A stretch of 13,840 nucleotides of DNA from an uncultured Oscillibacter sp. (GTDB lineage: Bacteria > Bacillota > Clostridia > Oscillospirales > Oscillospiraceae), in NCBI RefSeq assembly GCF_900544955.1, contig NZ_UQXD01000055.1, forward strand, positions 1-13,840, read 5' to 3'. Under the pieces are notes generated by a model. That model worked only from the letters and a program-made list of their open reading frames with translations. It did not search any database and was not told the origin of the DNA. Within the stretch, counting starts at the first letter, position 1. Every line of letters starts with the position of its first letter. Below are positions 6,985 through 13,776 of the stretch, one piece after another. A program made the position numbers and the translations under genes.

Positions 6985-7020
6985 AAAAGGCCGCCCCGGA
7001 CCAACGTCCGGGGCGGCCTT
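6983..7020 (-). terminator. Terminator shared by convergent genes yqeC and the ketopantoate-reductase-family gene
   Basis: A perfect 15-base-pair stem (AAGGCCGCCCCGGAC, loop CAAC, its complement). On the minus strand it is followed by TTTTTT (6988-6983), a good tail for the reductase gene, whose stop is 4 bases from the stem. On the plus strand it begins right after the yqeC stop but has almost no T tract. The A run on the plus strand overlaps the yqeC TAA. Confidence 0.88.
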
Positions 7021-7024
7021 GGCG

Positions 7025-7954
7025 TCAATAATGGCGCTCCATTTCGGTGATGGTCTCGTACAGCCAGTCGTTGACCGGCACGGGGATGCCGTGGGACCGG
7101 GCGATGCGGCGCACGGTGCCGGAGAACAGTTCCAGTTCGCTCTTCCGGCGGGCCTTGCCGTCCTGGCGCATGGAGGGCTCGTTTTCGGGGGCCATGTGGT
7201 CGATGACGGCGGTCCACAGCGTCACGTCCTCCTCGGAGAGGGGGATGCCCTCGGCATTGGCCACGATCACCACCTCCCGCATGGCGGAGAGCATGGTGTC
7301 CCGGGCGGGGCCGGGGGACTGGAGGACGCGGTAGTTGCACTCGTAGGCGGTGGCCGCCTGGTTGCACCCCACGTTGCACAGCAGCTTGCTCCACATGGTC
7401 ACCAGAATGTTCTCCGGCAGCAGGTAGCGGAAGCCGATGGAGTCGAAAAAGGCGGTGAGGCGGCGCAGGTGGGCGTCGCTTCGGCCGGCGGGAACGCCCA
7501 GGTCCATCTCCCCGGCGGGCGGGACCACCGGGAACATGGTGACGCGGTTGCCCTCCTTCTGGGCGGCCACCTTCCCCACCACGCACCAGACCACCTGCTC
7601 CGGGCCGAAGGCCCGGCAGAGCAGCTCCTCGCTGGAGATGCCGTTGAGAATGGAGAGCAGGGTGGTCTCCGGCCCCACCAGGTGGCGGCAGGTCTCCACG
7701 GCCTCCTCCAGGCCGGTGTACTTCACGGCGAACAGCAAAAGGTCCACCGGTTCCGTGACGGCGGCGGCGTCGGCGTAGTGCAGGTCGCACCGCTCTCCGT
7801 TGTACCACATGCCCTCCCGGCGGTAGCGCTCCGTGCGCCGTCCGTCCGCCAGCACCAGCACCCGGTCCTTTCCCAGGGCCTGGGTGAACAGGGCGGCGTA
7901 CATGGTGCCGAGGGCCCCCAGGCCCACGATGCCCACCGTTTTGATCTCTCTCAT
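7025..7954 (-). CDS. Ketopantoate reductase family protein (PanE/ApbA-like)
   Basis: A 309-residue cytoplasmic NAD(P)H-dependent oxidoreductase. It has a Rossmann GLGALG loop (11-16), AVKYT with Lys78 in the position of the conserved cofactor/substrate lysine, and SILNGISSEE (101-110). K190 in MWSKLLCN is the expected catalytic lysine, SMRQD at 261-265 and KSELE with Glu274 match the SM-QD and TEID motifs of PanE. The canonical reaction is reduction of 2-dehydropantoate to pantoate for coenzyme A synthesis. Clostridia often carry several family members with other or unknown 2-keto acid substrates, and no panB or panC is nearby, so the substrate is left open. The ATG has GGAGGAG 9 bases upstream. 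The radical SAM terminator ends 18 bases ahead of it, leaving no intergenic room for a promoter. Confidence 0.9.
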   Translation of the reverse strand: MREIKTVGIVGLGALGTMYAALFTQALGKDRVLVLADGRRTERYRREGMWYNGERCDLHYADAAAVTEPVDLLLFAVKYTGLEEAVETCRHLVGPETTLLSILNGISSEELLCRAFGPEQVVWCVVGKVAAQKEGNRVTMFPVVPPAGEMDLGVPAGRSDAHLRRLTAFFDSIGFRYLLPENILVTMWSKLLCNVGCNQAATAYECNYRVLQSPGPARDTMLSAMREVVIVANAEGIPLSEEDVTLWTAVIDHMAPENEPSMRQDGKARRKSELELFSGTVRRIARSHGIPVPVNDWLYETITEMERHY

Positions 7955-7970
7955 ACCGATTCTCCTCCGT

Positions 7971-8000
7971 AAAAAAGCGGCGGATGTATCCGCCGCTTTT
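7971..8000 (-). terminator. Intrinsic terminator of the radical SAM gene
   Basis: AAAAGCGGCGGA, loop TGTA, TCCGCCGCTTTT. Read on the minus strand it is followed by T's, starting 6 bases after the radical SAM stop codon. It ends only 18 bases before the next gene's ATG and adjoins that gene's ribosome binding site. Confidence 0.88.
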
Positions 8001-8006
8001 GTGATG

Positions 8007-8894
8007 TTACGCGATCCGGGCCAGCCACTTCAGGTCGTAGGGCTCATAGACCACCTTTTCGTAGGCGTCCACGTCCAGGGGCGTGCCGTCCCAGTCGGAG
8101 TGGATGTCGCCGTTCTGCTTGATCAGGATGTCGTACAGAATGTCGTAGGTCACGCCGTCGGCGTCATCCCGCTCCACGATGGTGGAGTAGGGCAGGGTCT
8201 TGTGGTACGTCAGCTCCATGCCGTGATAGTCGAAGTGGAAGCCGCAGCGCATCCGGCAGCCGTCCAGCCCGGTGTAGCGGGCGATCTTCTTCAGGTCCTG
8301 GAGAATCTTGTCGCCCTCCTCGTCGTAGAGGTTTTCGGGGGTGGTGGCGGTGTAGTCGAAGCGGAACTGGATGGAGGCGCCGGGGATGGTGCCGAACCGC
8401 TCCAGATAAGGGACCAGGTTGGCGGCGGGATAGTCCTTGTACAGCACGCAGTTCACCCGGAAGGGCACCGGCAGGCGGGAGAGCAGGCCGTCGTTGGACT
8501 CCACCACGTACTTCTGCATGTGGCGGGAGACGTTGATGCAGGTGATCTTGTGCTTGTTCTTCTCGGTGAAGGCCAGAATGTCCGCTTCGGACTGGTGCTC
8601 GGACACCGGGAGGGTGGTGTTGATATAGACCTTGTGGGTGGTGGGGATCTCATCCAGCATCTGCTGGAGGGCGTCCAGGTCCGCCAGGGGCTCCCCGCCG
8701 GTGAACACGAAGTCGCAGCGGGGGGTGATGGCGTCCATCCGCCGGATGCTCTGGCAAATCTTCTCTGCGGAAAAACCCGTGAGATCCGCGTATTCACCTT
8801 TATTGATGCAGAAGGGGCAGTGATTCTTGCAGTCGTAAGGGACAAAGATTGTCACCGTGGCGCCGCCTTCCCGCGTCTTATAGGGATGTTTCAT
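8007..8894 (-). CDS. Radical SAM protein of unknown specificity
   Basis: A 295-residue radical SAM enzyme with the cluster motif C22-x3-C26-x2-C29 (YDCKNHCPFC) and the SAM-contacting TGGEP at 65-69. The core barrel seems to span about 14-210. The C-terminal part (about 211-295) has only GCRMRCGFH as a cysteine pair and no full SPASM/Twitch cluster motif, and ends with a DILIKQNGDIHSDWDG segment that resembles the sort of strand seen near the end of MoaA/SPASM-like proteins. I cannot assign a substrate. No candidate precursor peptide is seen nearby, so a RiPP role has no support. The ATG has AAGGAAAGG about 12 bases upstream. It precedes the ketopantoate-reductase-family gene in the same direction, separated by a terminator; a functional link is only possible. 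Confidence 0.88.
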   Translation of the reverse strand: MKHPYKTREGGATVTIFVPYDCKNHCPFCINKGEYADLTGFSAEKICQSIRRMDAITPRCDFVFTGGEPLADLDALQQMLDEIPTTHKVYINTTLPVSEHQSEADILAFTEKNKHKITCINVSRHMQKYVVESNDGLLSRLPVPFRVNCVLYKDYPAANLVPYLERFGTIPGASIQFRFDYTATTPENLYDEEGDKILQDLKKIARYTGLDGCRMRCGFHFDYHGMELTYHKTLPYSTIVERDDADGVTYDILYDILIKQNGDIHSDWDGTPLDVDAYEKVVYEPYDLKWLARIA

Positions 8895-8923
8895 GTTGTC
8901 GATCGGCCTTTCCTTATAACTTT

Positions 8924-8962
8924 ATAATAAGTGAGTCGGGAGATTCACTGAGTCGGGCAGAT
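8924..8962 (-). promoter_or_regulatory. Promoter and candidate operator of the radical SAM gene
   Basis: On the minus strand a -10-like TATTAT (8929-8924) lies 30 bases before the ATG, with no good -35. The -35 position is covered instead by two direct copies of TGAGTCGGG(C)AGAT (plus-strand 8932-8944 and 8949-8962), 17 bases apart. The inverted pair AGTGA (8930-8934) and TCACT (8945-8949) encloses most of the first copy. A weak -35 with repeats over it suggests regulator-dependent transcription, but no regulator gene is nearby. Confidence 0.45.
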
Positions 8963-9127
8963 GCGGGAAACCGGCGCAGACCGCCGATTTCCATATTCAT
9001 GCACGGTAATATATTTTAATGGATTTTCCACAGAAGGTCAAGAGAAAAAGCGAAACTATCCCGGCTATTTTTTTCAAAAAGCGGGGAAAAGCGGAACCTG
9101 CGGCGCGGGGAAAGGGAGACACCGGAC
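8963..9127. other. Divergent intergenic region, no gene seen
   Basis: Between the radical SAM operator and the FHA-SEDS promoter. It is AT-richer than the surrounding genes (for example TAATATATTTTAATGG near 9007-9022) and has a T7 tract near 9069. A 65-codon open frame here lacks a ribosome binding site and contains the downstream promoter, so it is not called. Confidence 0.5.
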
Positions 9128-9156
9128 TGTACAGGGGGAGAAAAAGGTGATATACT
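9128..9156 (+). promoter_or_regulatory. Promoter of the FHA-SEDS / class B PBP operon
   Basis: -35-like TGTACA (9128-9133), a 17-base spacer and an extended -10 TGATATACT (core 9151-9156). The predicted start near 9163 leaves a short leader containing GAGGAGAGG just before the ATG at 9187. Confidence 0.72.
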
Positions 9157-9186
9157 AAGTGCCATTCAAAAAAAGAGGAGAGGACG

Positions 9187-11007
9187 ATGATGGAGCTGCT
9201 GACGGTGCCCTTGCAGGCGCTGCTGGACCGGGTGTGCGCCCTGCTGGCGGCCTACCCCATGGCCGGGGAGTGGTATACGGCGCTGGTCCGCGTGTTCTTC
9301 CCGGTGCTGGCGGTGCTGATTTTGTACCGGGCGGTGCGGTCTCTTTTGAAAATTCCCCACACGCCGGAGACCTGGGGCCAGCTGAGCCTGCCCAACGGCA
9401 CCCCCATCCCCCTGACCCACTGGGAGAACATCCTGGGCCGCAGCAGGACGGCGGACGTGTATTTGAACTATCCCAGCATCTCCCGCCAGCACGCGGCGCT
9501 GTGCCGGGGGGAGAGCGAGGCGTGGACGGTGTACGACCTGGACTCCAAGGGCGGCACCCTGGTGAACGGGGAGCGGGTGGAGGGCGCTGCCCCCGTCAAG
9601 CTGGGGGACACCATCACCCTGGGCGGCGTGCCCCTGGCGTTTCTGCCACAGACCGTGGCGGAGCGGGAGGCCCTGGAGGGGCGGCGCCGGGCGGAGCGGC
9701 CCGCCGCCATCTTCCCCTCCTTCCTGGGCCTGACGGTGTTCCAGGTGCTGGCCTGCCTCCAGCTGATTGTGGCCATGGGGGAGGCCGTCACGGTGGCCGT
9801 GCCCCTGTCCTTTCTGGGGCTGACGGCGGTGATGTGGCTCTACTTCGCCGCCCTCCGGGCCAGCCGCTGCGTGGGCTTTGAGCTGGAGACCATCGCCTTC
9901 TTCCTCTCCACCCTCTCCCTGGCGGTGACGGCGTCCAGCGCGCCGGGGAGCCTCTATAAGCAGTTCCTGGCCATCCTGCTGGGCCTGGTGCTGTTTTTGG
10001 TGCTGGGTATCTTCCTGCGGGACTTGAGCCGGGTGCAGAAAAACCGGTGGCTGATGGCGGCGGGGGCCATCGGCCTCTTGGGTATCACGCTGCTGGCGGG
10101 CAGTTCCAAATACGGCGCCGTGAACTGGATCTCCCTGGGGGGCCTCAGCTTCCAGCCCTCGGAGATTGCCAAAATCTGCTATATCTTCGCCGGCTCCGCC
10201 ACGCTGGAGCGGCTGTTCCGCAAGCGGAACCTGGCGCTGTTCATCCTGCTCACCGGCATCTGCATCGGCCTCTTGGGGCTGATGAGCGACTTCGGCACGG
10301 CGGCCATCTTCTTTGTCACCTTCCTGGTCATCGCCTACCTCCGCTCCGGGGACTGGGCCACGCTGTCCCTCATCTGCGGCGGGGCGGTGTTCGGCGCCGG
10401 GATCATCGTGAAGTTCAAGCCCTATATCCTCAGCCGCTTCGCCTCCTGGGGCCACGCCTGGGAGGCCGCCTCCACCACCGGCTTTCAGCAGACCCGCACC
10501 ATGTCCGCGGCGGCCTCCGGCGGCCTTTTGGGCATGGGGGCGGGGAACGGCTGGCTCCACCGGATCGCCGCGGCGGACACGGACCTGGTGTTCGGGATGC
10601 TGTGCGAGGAGTGGGGGCTGCTGATCGCGCTGCTGGCGGTGGCGTCCATCATCACCCTGGCCTTTTTCGCCGCCCGGGCGGTGCGGGCGGGCCGGTCCAG
10701 CTTTTACACCATCGCCGCCTGCGCGGCGGGGTCGCTGCTGGTGTTCCAGACCTGCCTGAACGTCTTTGGCTCCGTGGACCTGCTGCCGCTCACCGGCGTC
10801 ACCTTCCCCTTTGTCTCCAACGGCGGCTCCGCCATGATGTCCGCCTGGGGATTGCTGGCCTTTTTGAAGGCCACGGACACCCGGGAGAACGCCAGCTTCG
10901 CCATCCGGCGCAGCCACCAGCGGCGATTGACGGACCAGGCCCGGCGGCGGGCGGAGCCGGTGGGGGACCCCTTCGGAGACAAGGAGGCGGCAGATGAAGA
11001 AAATTGA
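9187..11007 (+). CDS. FHA domain-SEDS fusion: FtsW/RodA/SpoVE family peptidoglycan glycosyltransferase
   Basis: A 606-residue fusion. It has a short N-terminus, one membrane helix (about 29-50), and a cytoplasmic FHA domain (about 68-154) with the phosphothreonine-binding signature G84-R85, S99-x-x-H102 and N127-G128. A charged linker leads to a SEDS core (about 175-575) with about ten membrane helices, much longer overall than stand-alone RodA/FtsW (about 370-420 aa). SEDS landmarks are WISLGG..QPSE (314-326), SDFGTA (367-372), DTDLVFGMLCEEWG near 464-477 with Asp466 at the position of the catalytic aspartate of RodA/FtsW (HTDFIFA motif), and FPFVSNGGS (540-548). It should polymerise lipid II with a class B PBP partner, which is encoded next and overlaps by 14 bases. 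The FHA domain implies control by Thr phosphorylation of a partner. Two ATGs occur in tandem (9187, 9190). Elongation versus division versus sporulation role cannot be told. Confidence 0.95.
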   Translation: MMELLTVPLQALLDRVCALLAAYPMAGEWYTALVRVFFPVLAVLILYRAVRSLLKIPHTPETWGQLSLPNGTPIPLTHWENILGRSRTADVYLNYPSISRQHAALCRGESEAWTVYDLDSKGGTLVNGERVEGAAPVKLGDTITLGGVPLAFLPQTVAEREALEGRRRAERPAAIFPSFLGLTVFQVLACLQLIVAMGEAVTVAVPLSFLGLTAVMWLYFAALRASRCVGFELETIAFFLSTLSLAVTASSAPGSLYKQFLAILLGLVLFLVLGIFLRDLSRVQKNRWLMAAGAIGLLGITLLAGSSKYGAVNWISLGGLSFQPSEIAKICYIFAGSATLERLFRKRNLALFILLTGICIGLLGLMSDFGTAAIFFVTFLVIAYLRSGDWATLSLICGGAVFGAGIIVKFKPYILSRFASWGHAWEAASTTGFQQTRTMSAAASGGLLGMGAGNGWLHRIAAADTDLVFGMLCEEWGLLIALLAVASIITLAFFAARAVRAGRSSFYTIAACAAGSLLVFQTCLNVFGSVDLLPLTGVTFPFVSNGGSAMMSAWGLLAFLKATDTRENASFAIRRSHQRRLTDQARRRAEPVGDPFGDKEAADEEN

Positions 11008-12361
11008 GCGGCGGGCCATTTTGTGCCGCATCCTGGCGCTGGTGCTGGCGGCAGGGATGGTTCTCTTCCTGGCGCGGTATTTGCTCCGCGGCGGCAGCTG
11101 GGCCTCCTCGGCCTTCAACCGCCATCTCTACAACACCGCCGGGCAGCTGGCGGTGGGCACCGTGCTGGACCGGGACGGCGATGTGCTCTCCAGCGCGGAA
11201 AACGGCGTGCGGACCTATTACGACAACGAGACGGTCCGCAAGGCCACCCTTCACGCGGTGGGGGACCTGCAGGGCAGCATCGGCACCGGCGCCCTCAACG
11301 CCTTTGCCGATCGGCTGACGGGGTACAACCTGCTCAACGGGGCCTTCGGCGCCGACCGGGGGGCGGAGCTGTATCTCACCATCGACGCACGGTACAATTA
11401 CGAGGCCTATCAGGCCCTGAACGGCCACGCGGGCACCGTGGCGGTGTACAACTACAAGACGGGGGAGATTGTCTGCATGGTGTCCGCCCCCAGCTACGAC
11501 CCCCTCCGCGTCCCCGCCGACATCGAGACCAACGAGCGCTACAAGGGGGCCTACCTGAACCGCTTCCTCTCCTCCACCTTCACCCCCGGCTCCGTCTACA
11601 AGACGGTGACGCTGGCGGCGGCGCTGGAAAAGCTGCCGGACCTGGAGAGCCGGACCTGGAGCTGCAGCGGCAGCGTCCAGATCGGGGAGGAGACCATCGT
11701 CTGCTCCGGCGTCCACGGCGAGCAGCACATCGGGGACGCCTTCGCCAACAGCTGCAACGTGGCCTTCGCCCAGATTGCCCAGGAGCTGGGGGCGGAGACG
11801 CTGCGGGCCTACACGGAGAAGGCGGGGCTGACGGCCAGCTACTCCGTCAGCGGCCTGCCCACCGCCCGGGGGTCCTTCTCCTGGGAGGGCGTCACCCCCG
11901 GCCAGCTGGGCTGGGCCGGCGTGGGCCAGTACAAAGACCAGGTGAATCCCTGCGCCCTGATGCTCTACATGGGGGCCATCGCGGGCGGCGGCAGGGCGGC
12001 GCAGCCCTACCTCATTGAAAAGACCGTCAGCGCCCTGGGGGTGCCCTCCCTGCCCCATCTCACCAGTAAAACCGGCACCCTGGTCTCCCGGGCCACGGCG
12101 GAGAAGCTGGCGGACATGATGGCCGCCAATGTGGAGCGGACGTACGGCACGAAACGCTTTCCCAACATGGACCTGTGCGCCAAGTCCGGCACCGCCGAGG
12201 TGGGGGAGGGGCAGACGCCCCACGCCTGGTTTGCGGGCTTCCTCCGGAATGAGGACGCCCCCTACGCCTTTGTGGTGCTGGTGGAAAACGGCGGCGGCGG
12301 CAGCACCGTGGCGGGCACTGTAGCGGGCCGGGTGCTGAACGTGATCGTCAATGGATACTGA
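10994..12361 (+). CDS. Class B penicillin-binding protein (PBP2/PbpA-like transpeptidase)
   Basis: A 455-residue monofunctional D,D-transpeptidase, short for class B and close in layout to actinobacterial PbpA. It has a basic start, a membrane anchor (about 9-31), a reduced pedestal region with GTVLDRDGDVL (about 55-65) and LTIDARYNYEAYQAL (about 127-141), then the penicillin-binding domain: S200-V-Y-K203, S253-C-N255 and K397-S-G-T. A pair of cysteines between the first two motifs (CSG..., IVCSGVHG) is usual in class B enzymes. It would cross-link glycan made by the SEDS protein encoded just upstream; SEDS and class B PBP form obligate complexes. The ATG has AAGGAGG 6 bases upstream and overlaps the SEDS stop by 14 bases, so expression is coupled. 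It is followed 15 bases later by a small membrane protein gene. Confidence 0.95.
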   Translation: MKKIERRAILCRILALVLAAGMVLFLARYLLRGGSWASSAFNRHLYNTAGQLAVGTVLDRDGDVLSSAENGVRTYYDNETVRKATLHAVGDLQGSIGTGALNAFADRLTGYNLLNGAFGADRGAELYLTIDARYNYEAYQALNGHAGTVAVYNYKTGEIVCMVSAPSYDPLRVPADIETNERYKGAYLNRFLSSTFTPGSVYKTVTLAAALEKLPDLESRTWSCSGSVQIGEETIVCSGVHGEQHIGDAFANSCNVAFAQIAQELGAETLRAYTEKAGLTASYSVSGLPTARGSFSWEGVTPGQLGWAGVGQYKDQVNPCALMLYMGAIAGGGRAAQPYLIEKTVSALGVPSLPHLTSKTGTLVSRATAEKLADMMAANVERTYGTKRFPNMDLCAKSGTAEVGEGQTPHAWFAGFLRNEDAPYAFVVLVENGGGGSTVAGTVAGRVLNVIVNGY

Positions 12362-12376
12362 CAAAGGAGGTTGCCG

Positions 12377-12667
12377 ATGAAAAAGGGATTTTTTCTCCAG
12401 ACCGTGGGACAGATGCAGCGGGGGGCCGTGGTCTCCGGCGTCGGATTTCTGCTGTATTTGGGCGCGGCGGCCCTGAAATGGGAGCTGGCGGCGGGGATGA
12501 TTGCCATTGCCTTCGCCGTGGCGGCGGTGTATGTGTTTCTCTCCATGCTGGCGCGCTCCGGCGGGGAGTCGGGCGTAACGTACAGCCTGATCTGGGGGCA
12601 GGGGGCGCTGACGCTGCTGCTGGGAGCCTGCGCGGTTTTGCATGTGAAGCTCTGGATGGGGCTTTGA
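12377..12667 (+). CDS. Small three-helix membrane protein, third gene of the SEDS/PBP operon
   Basis: A 96-residue hydrophobic protein I do not recognise. Predicted membrane segments are about 17-33, 36-58 and 72-93, separated by short loops; the N-terminus (MKKGFFLQTVGQMQRG) is basic and probably cytoplasmic. The ATG at 12377 was chosen over the TTG at 12371 because AAAGGAGG ends 6 bases before the ATG. The gene starts 15 bases after the class B PBP stop with a strong ribosome binding site, and codon use is like its neighbours, so it is a genuine co-transcribed gene. Its position suggests an accessory subunit of the SEDS-PBP complex, which is inference from context only. Confidence 0.82.
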   Translation: MKKGFFLQTVGQMQRGAVVSGVGFLLYLGAAALKWELAAGMIAIAFAVAAVYVFLSMLARSGGESGVTYSLIWGQGALTLLLGACAVLHVKLWMGL

Positions 12668-12682
12668 GAGGGAATGGACTGG

Positions 12683-12706
12683 GGCTTTTTGTGTTCTGAA
12701 AAAGCC
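12683..12706 (+). terminator. Weak hairpin after the SEDS/PBP operon
   Basis: GGCTTTTT, 8-base loop, AAAAAGCC, 15 bases past the last stop. It has no T tract after the stem, so it is at best a weak terminator; no better one is seen before the hairpin-rich region downstream. Confidence 0.3.
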
Positions 12707-13180
12707 TGAAAACAGCCGCTTGTTGGACGGGGGGAGACTGAACTCCGGCCGGATAGAGTGCCGCCAGGCAGGGACGAGGGGACGCCGCTCCACGGGGGCG
12801 GGAGGACGGTCCGCGCATCGGCGCGGGGACGGGAGAATTCCGCCCCCCCTGGGGCGGGACGGGGGAAGTGCCGCTTTGCGGCACGGAATGCACCCCCATG
12901 GCGCCGTCGCAAAGTCCGCTTGCCTCCGTTTCCGCCAGCGGTGAAAACTGCGCCCGCTCCCTTACTCCTCCGCTCCCCGCAGAGACCGCTTCGCCGGGTC
13001 TCTGCGGGGACTCCAAAACGTCTTGCCGAAAAGAAAACGCGCCGTGCACGGTGTAAAAGAAAAGGCGCTGAACCACAATGCACCCTTGCGGGCGCAATGT
13101 GGGGACGCGGGCCTTTGAAGTCCTGTACGAGTTGGCCCGGTGGAAACGTTTGGCGCGGGTTTGGTCCGATCTCGCTTTGG
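12707..13180. other. Gene-free region with a cluster of GC-rich hairpins
   Basis: No open frame here has a ribosome binding site or protein-like composition. It holds a series of inverted repeats: CCGCGC/GCGCGG (12811-12826), CGCCCC/GGGGCG (12841-12856), GTGCCGC/GCGGCAC (12868-12884), a perfect 13-base-pair CCCCGCAGAGACC/GGTCTCTGCGGGG (12975-13009), and an imperfect CCACAATGCACCC/GGGCGCAATGTGG (13074-13103). The number of strong stems exceeds that in the other intergenic regions of the window. It could be a decayed mobile or interspersed repeat, or a structured RNA; I cannot decide. Confidence 0.5.
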
Positions 13181-13541
13181 CCTCCCGCCTGCGACCGGGA
13201 AGTGCGAGTTTGGGGTGCAAGACCGACTTGGCTTGCTTCTTTTTCCGCTGCCGCTGCCCCGGCGGTTGCGGAAGGTCAGGCTCACGGGTTACGCTGAACG
13301 TCTCCCGTCCGCGACTGGGAAGTGCGAGTTTATGGTTGCAAGACCGATTTGGGTTGCTCCTCTTTCCGCTGCCGCTGCCTTGGCGGTTGCGGAAGGTCAG
13401 GCCTACGGATTATGCTGAACGTCTCCCGCCCGCGACCGGGTATTGCGAGTTTAGGGTGCAAGACCGACTTGATTTGCTTCTTTTTTCGCTGTCGCTGCTC
13501 CGGCGGTTGCGGAAGATCTGGCTTACAGGCTACACTGAATA
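13181..13541 (+). repeat. Three tandem copies of a ~120-bp unit, each with an internal hairpin
   Basis: Units at 13181-13300 (120), 13301-13421 (121) and 13422-13541 (120). Hand alignment of units 1 and 2 gives about 18 differences, one a 1-base insertion; unit 3 is somewhat more diverged. Shared blocks are CTCCCG.., TGCGAGTTT..GGTGCAAGACCGA, and a hairpin TTCCGC-T-GCCGC / GCGGT-T-GCGGAA with a 7-base loop (13243-13273, 13364-13394, 13484-13514). In unit 3 two C-to-T changes in the stem become G-U pairs if read on the plus strand, so pairing is kept. Because unit length is not constant modulo 3, frames shift between copies, arguing against a coding repeat. Confidence 0.85.
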
Positions 13542-13776
13542 GCTTGCGCGTCTCTTTCTGCGGTTGGAACTAGGAATTGCTGCCCTCCCATACCGCCCGG
13601 GCAGCGCTGAGTGAAGCGGGGAGCGCGGAAAGCGGAGCAGGGGCCTTTCGATGACCGCCCCGACAAACCAGGCCCCCAATCGCGGGAACCGCATCCCAAA
13701 GTCTGTACTGCGTTCGGCGCGAGCCGGCAGAAGGCCACCCAAGGACCAGAAGCACCGGCTCCGAATACCCCCGTTG
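13542..13776. other. Gene-free region, nothing recognised
   Basis: Follows the tandem repeat. A CTGCGGTTGGAACTAGGAAT segment (13557-13576) may be the decayed start of a fourth repeat unit. Short open frames on the minus strand overlap one another in several frames and have no ribosome binding site. No tRNA, promoter or mobile element end was recognised. Confidence 0.45.

Noticed and set aside
6987..7001. Separate terminator for yqeC on the plus strand
   Set aside because: The stem lacks a T tract in that direction, so it is annotated mainly as the minus-strand terminator and only possibly shared.
6731..7972. Plus-strand open frame (413 codons) opposite the ketopantoate-reductase-family gene
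   Set aside because: Antisense shadow that also crosses the shared terminator and overlaps yqeC in another frame.
9166..11118. Long minus-strand open frame (650 codons) opposite the SEDS gene
   Set aside because: Low-complexity Gly/Gln/Arg/His translation with no motif, covering the operon's promoter and a gene overlap on the other strand.
10799..12793. Long minus-strand open frame (664 codons) opposite the class B PBP
   Set aside because: Same codon-bias shadow. The sense strand has all three transpeptidase motifs.
12348..13220. Minus-strand 290-codon open frame and plus-strand 154-codon frame (13078-13542) in the gene-free tail
   Set aside because: No ribosome binding sites, odd Arg/Pro/Ser- or Arg/Leu/Cys-rich translations, overlap with hairpins and with the real 96-aa gene, and frame shifts between tandem units. 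Such frames look like translated interspersed repeats.
13181..13541. CRISPR array
   Set aside because: The repeats are directly adjacent ~120-bp units that vary along their whole length, with no short constant repeat, unique spacers or cas genes.
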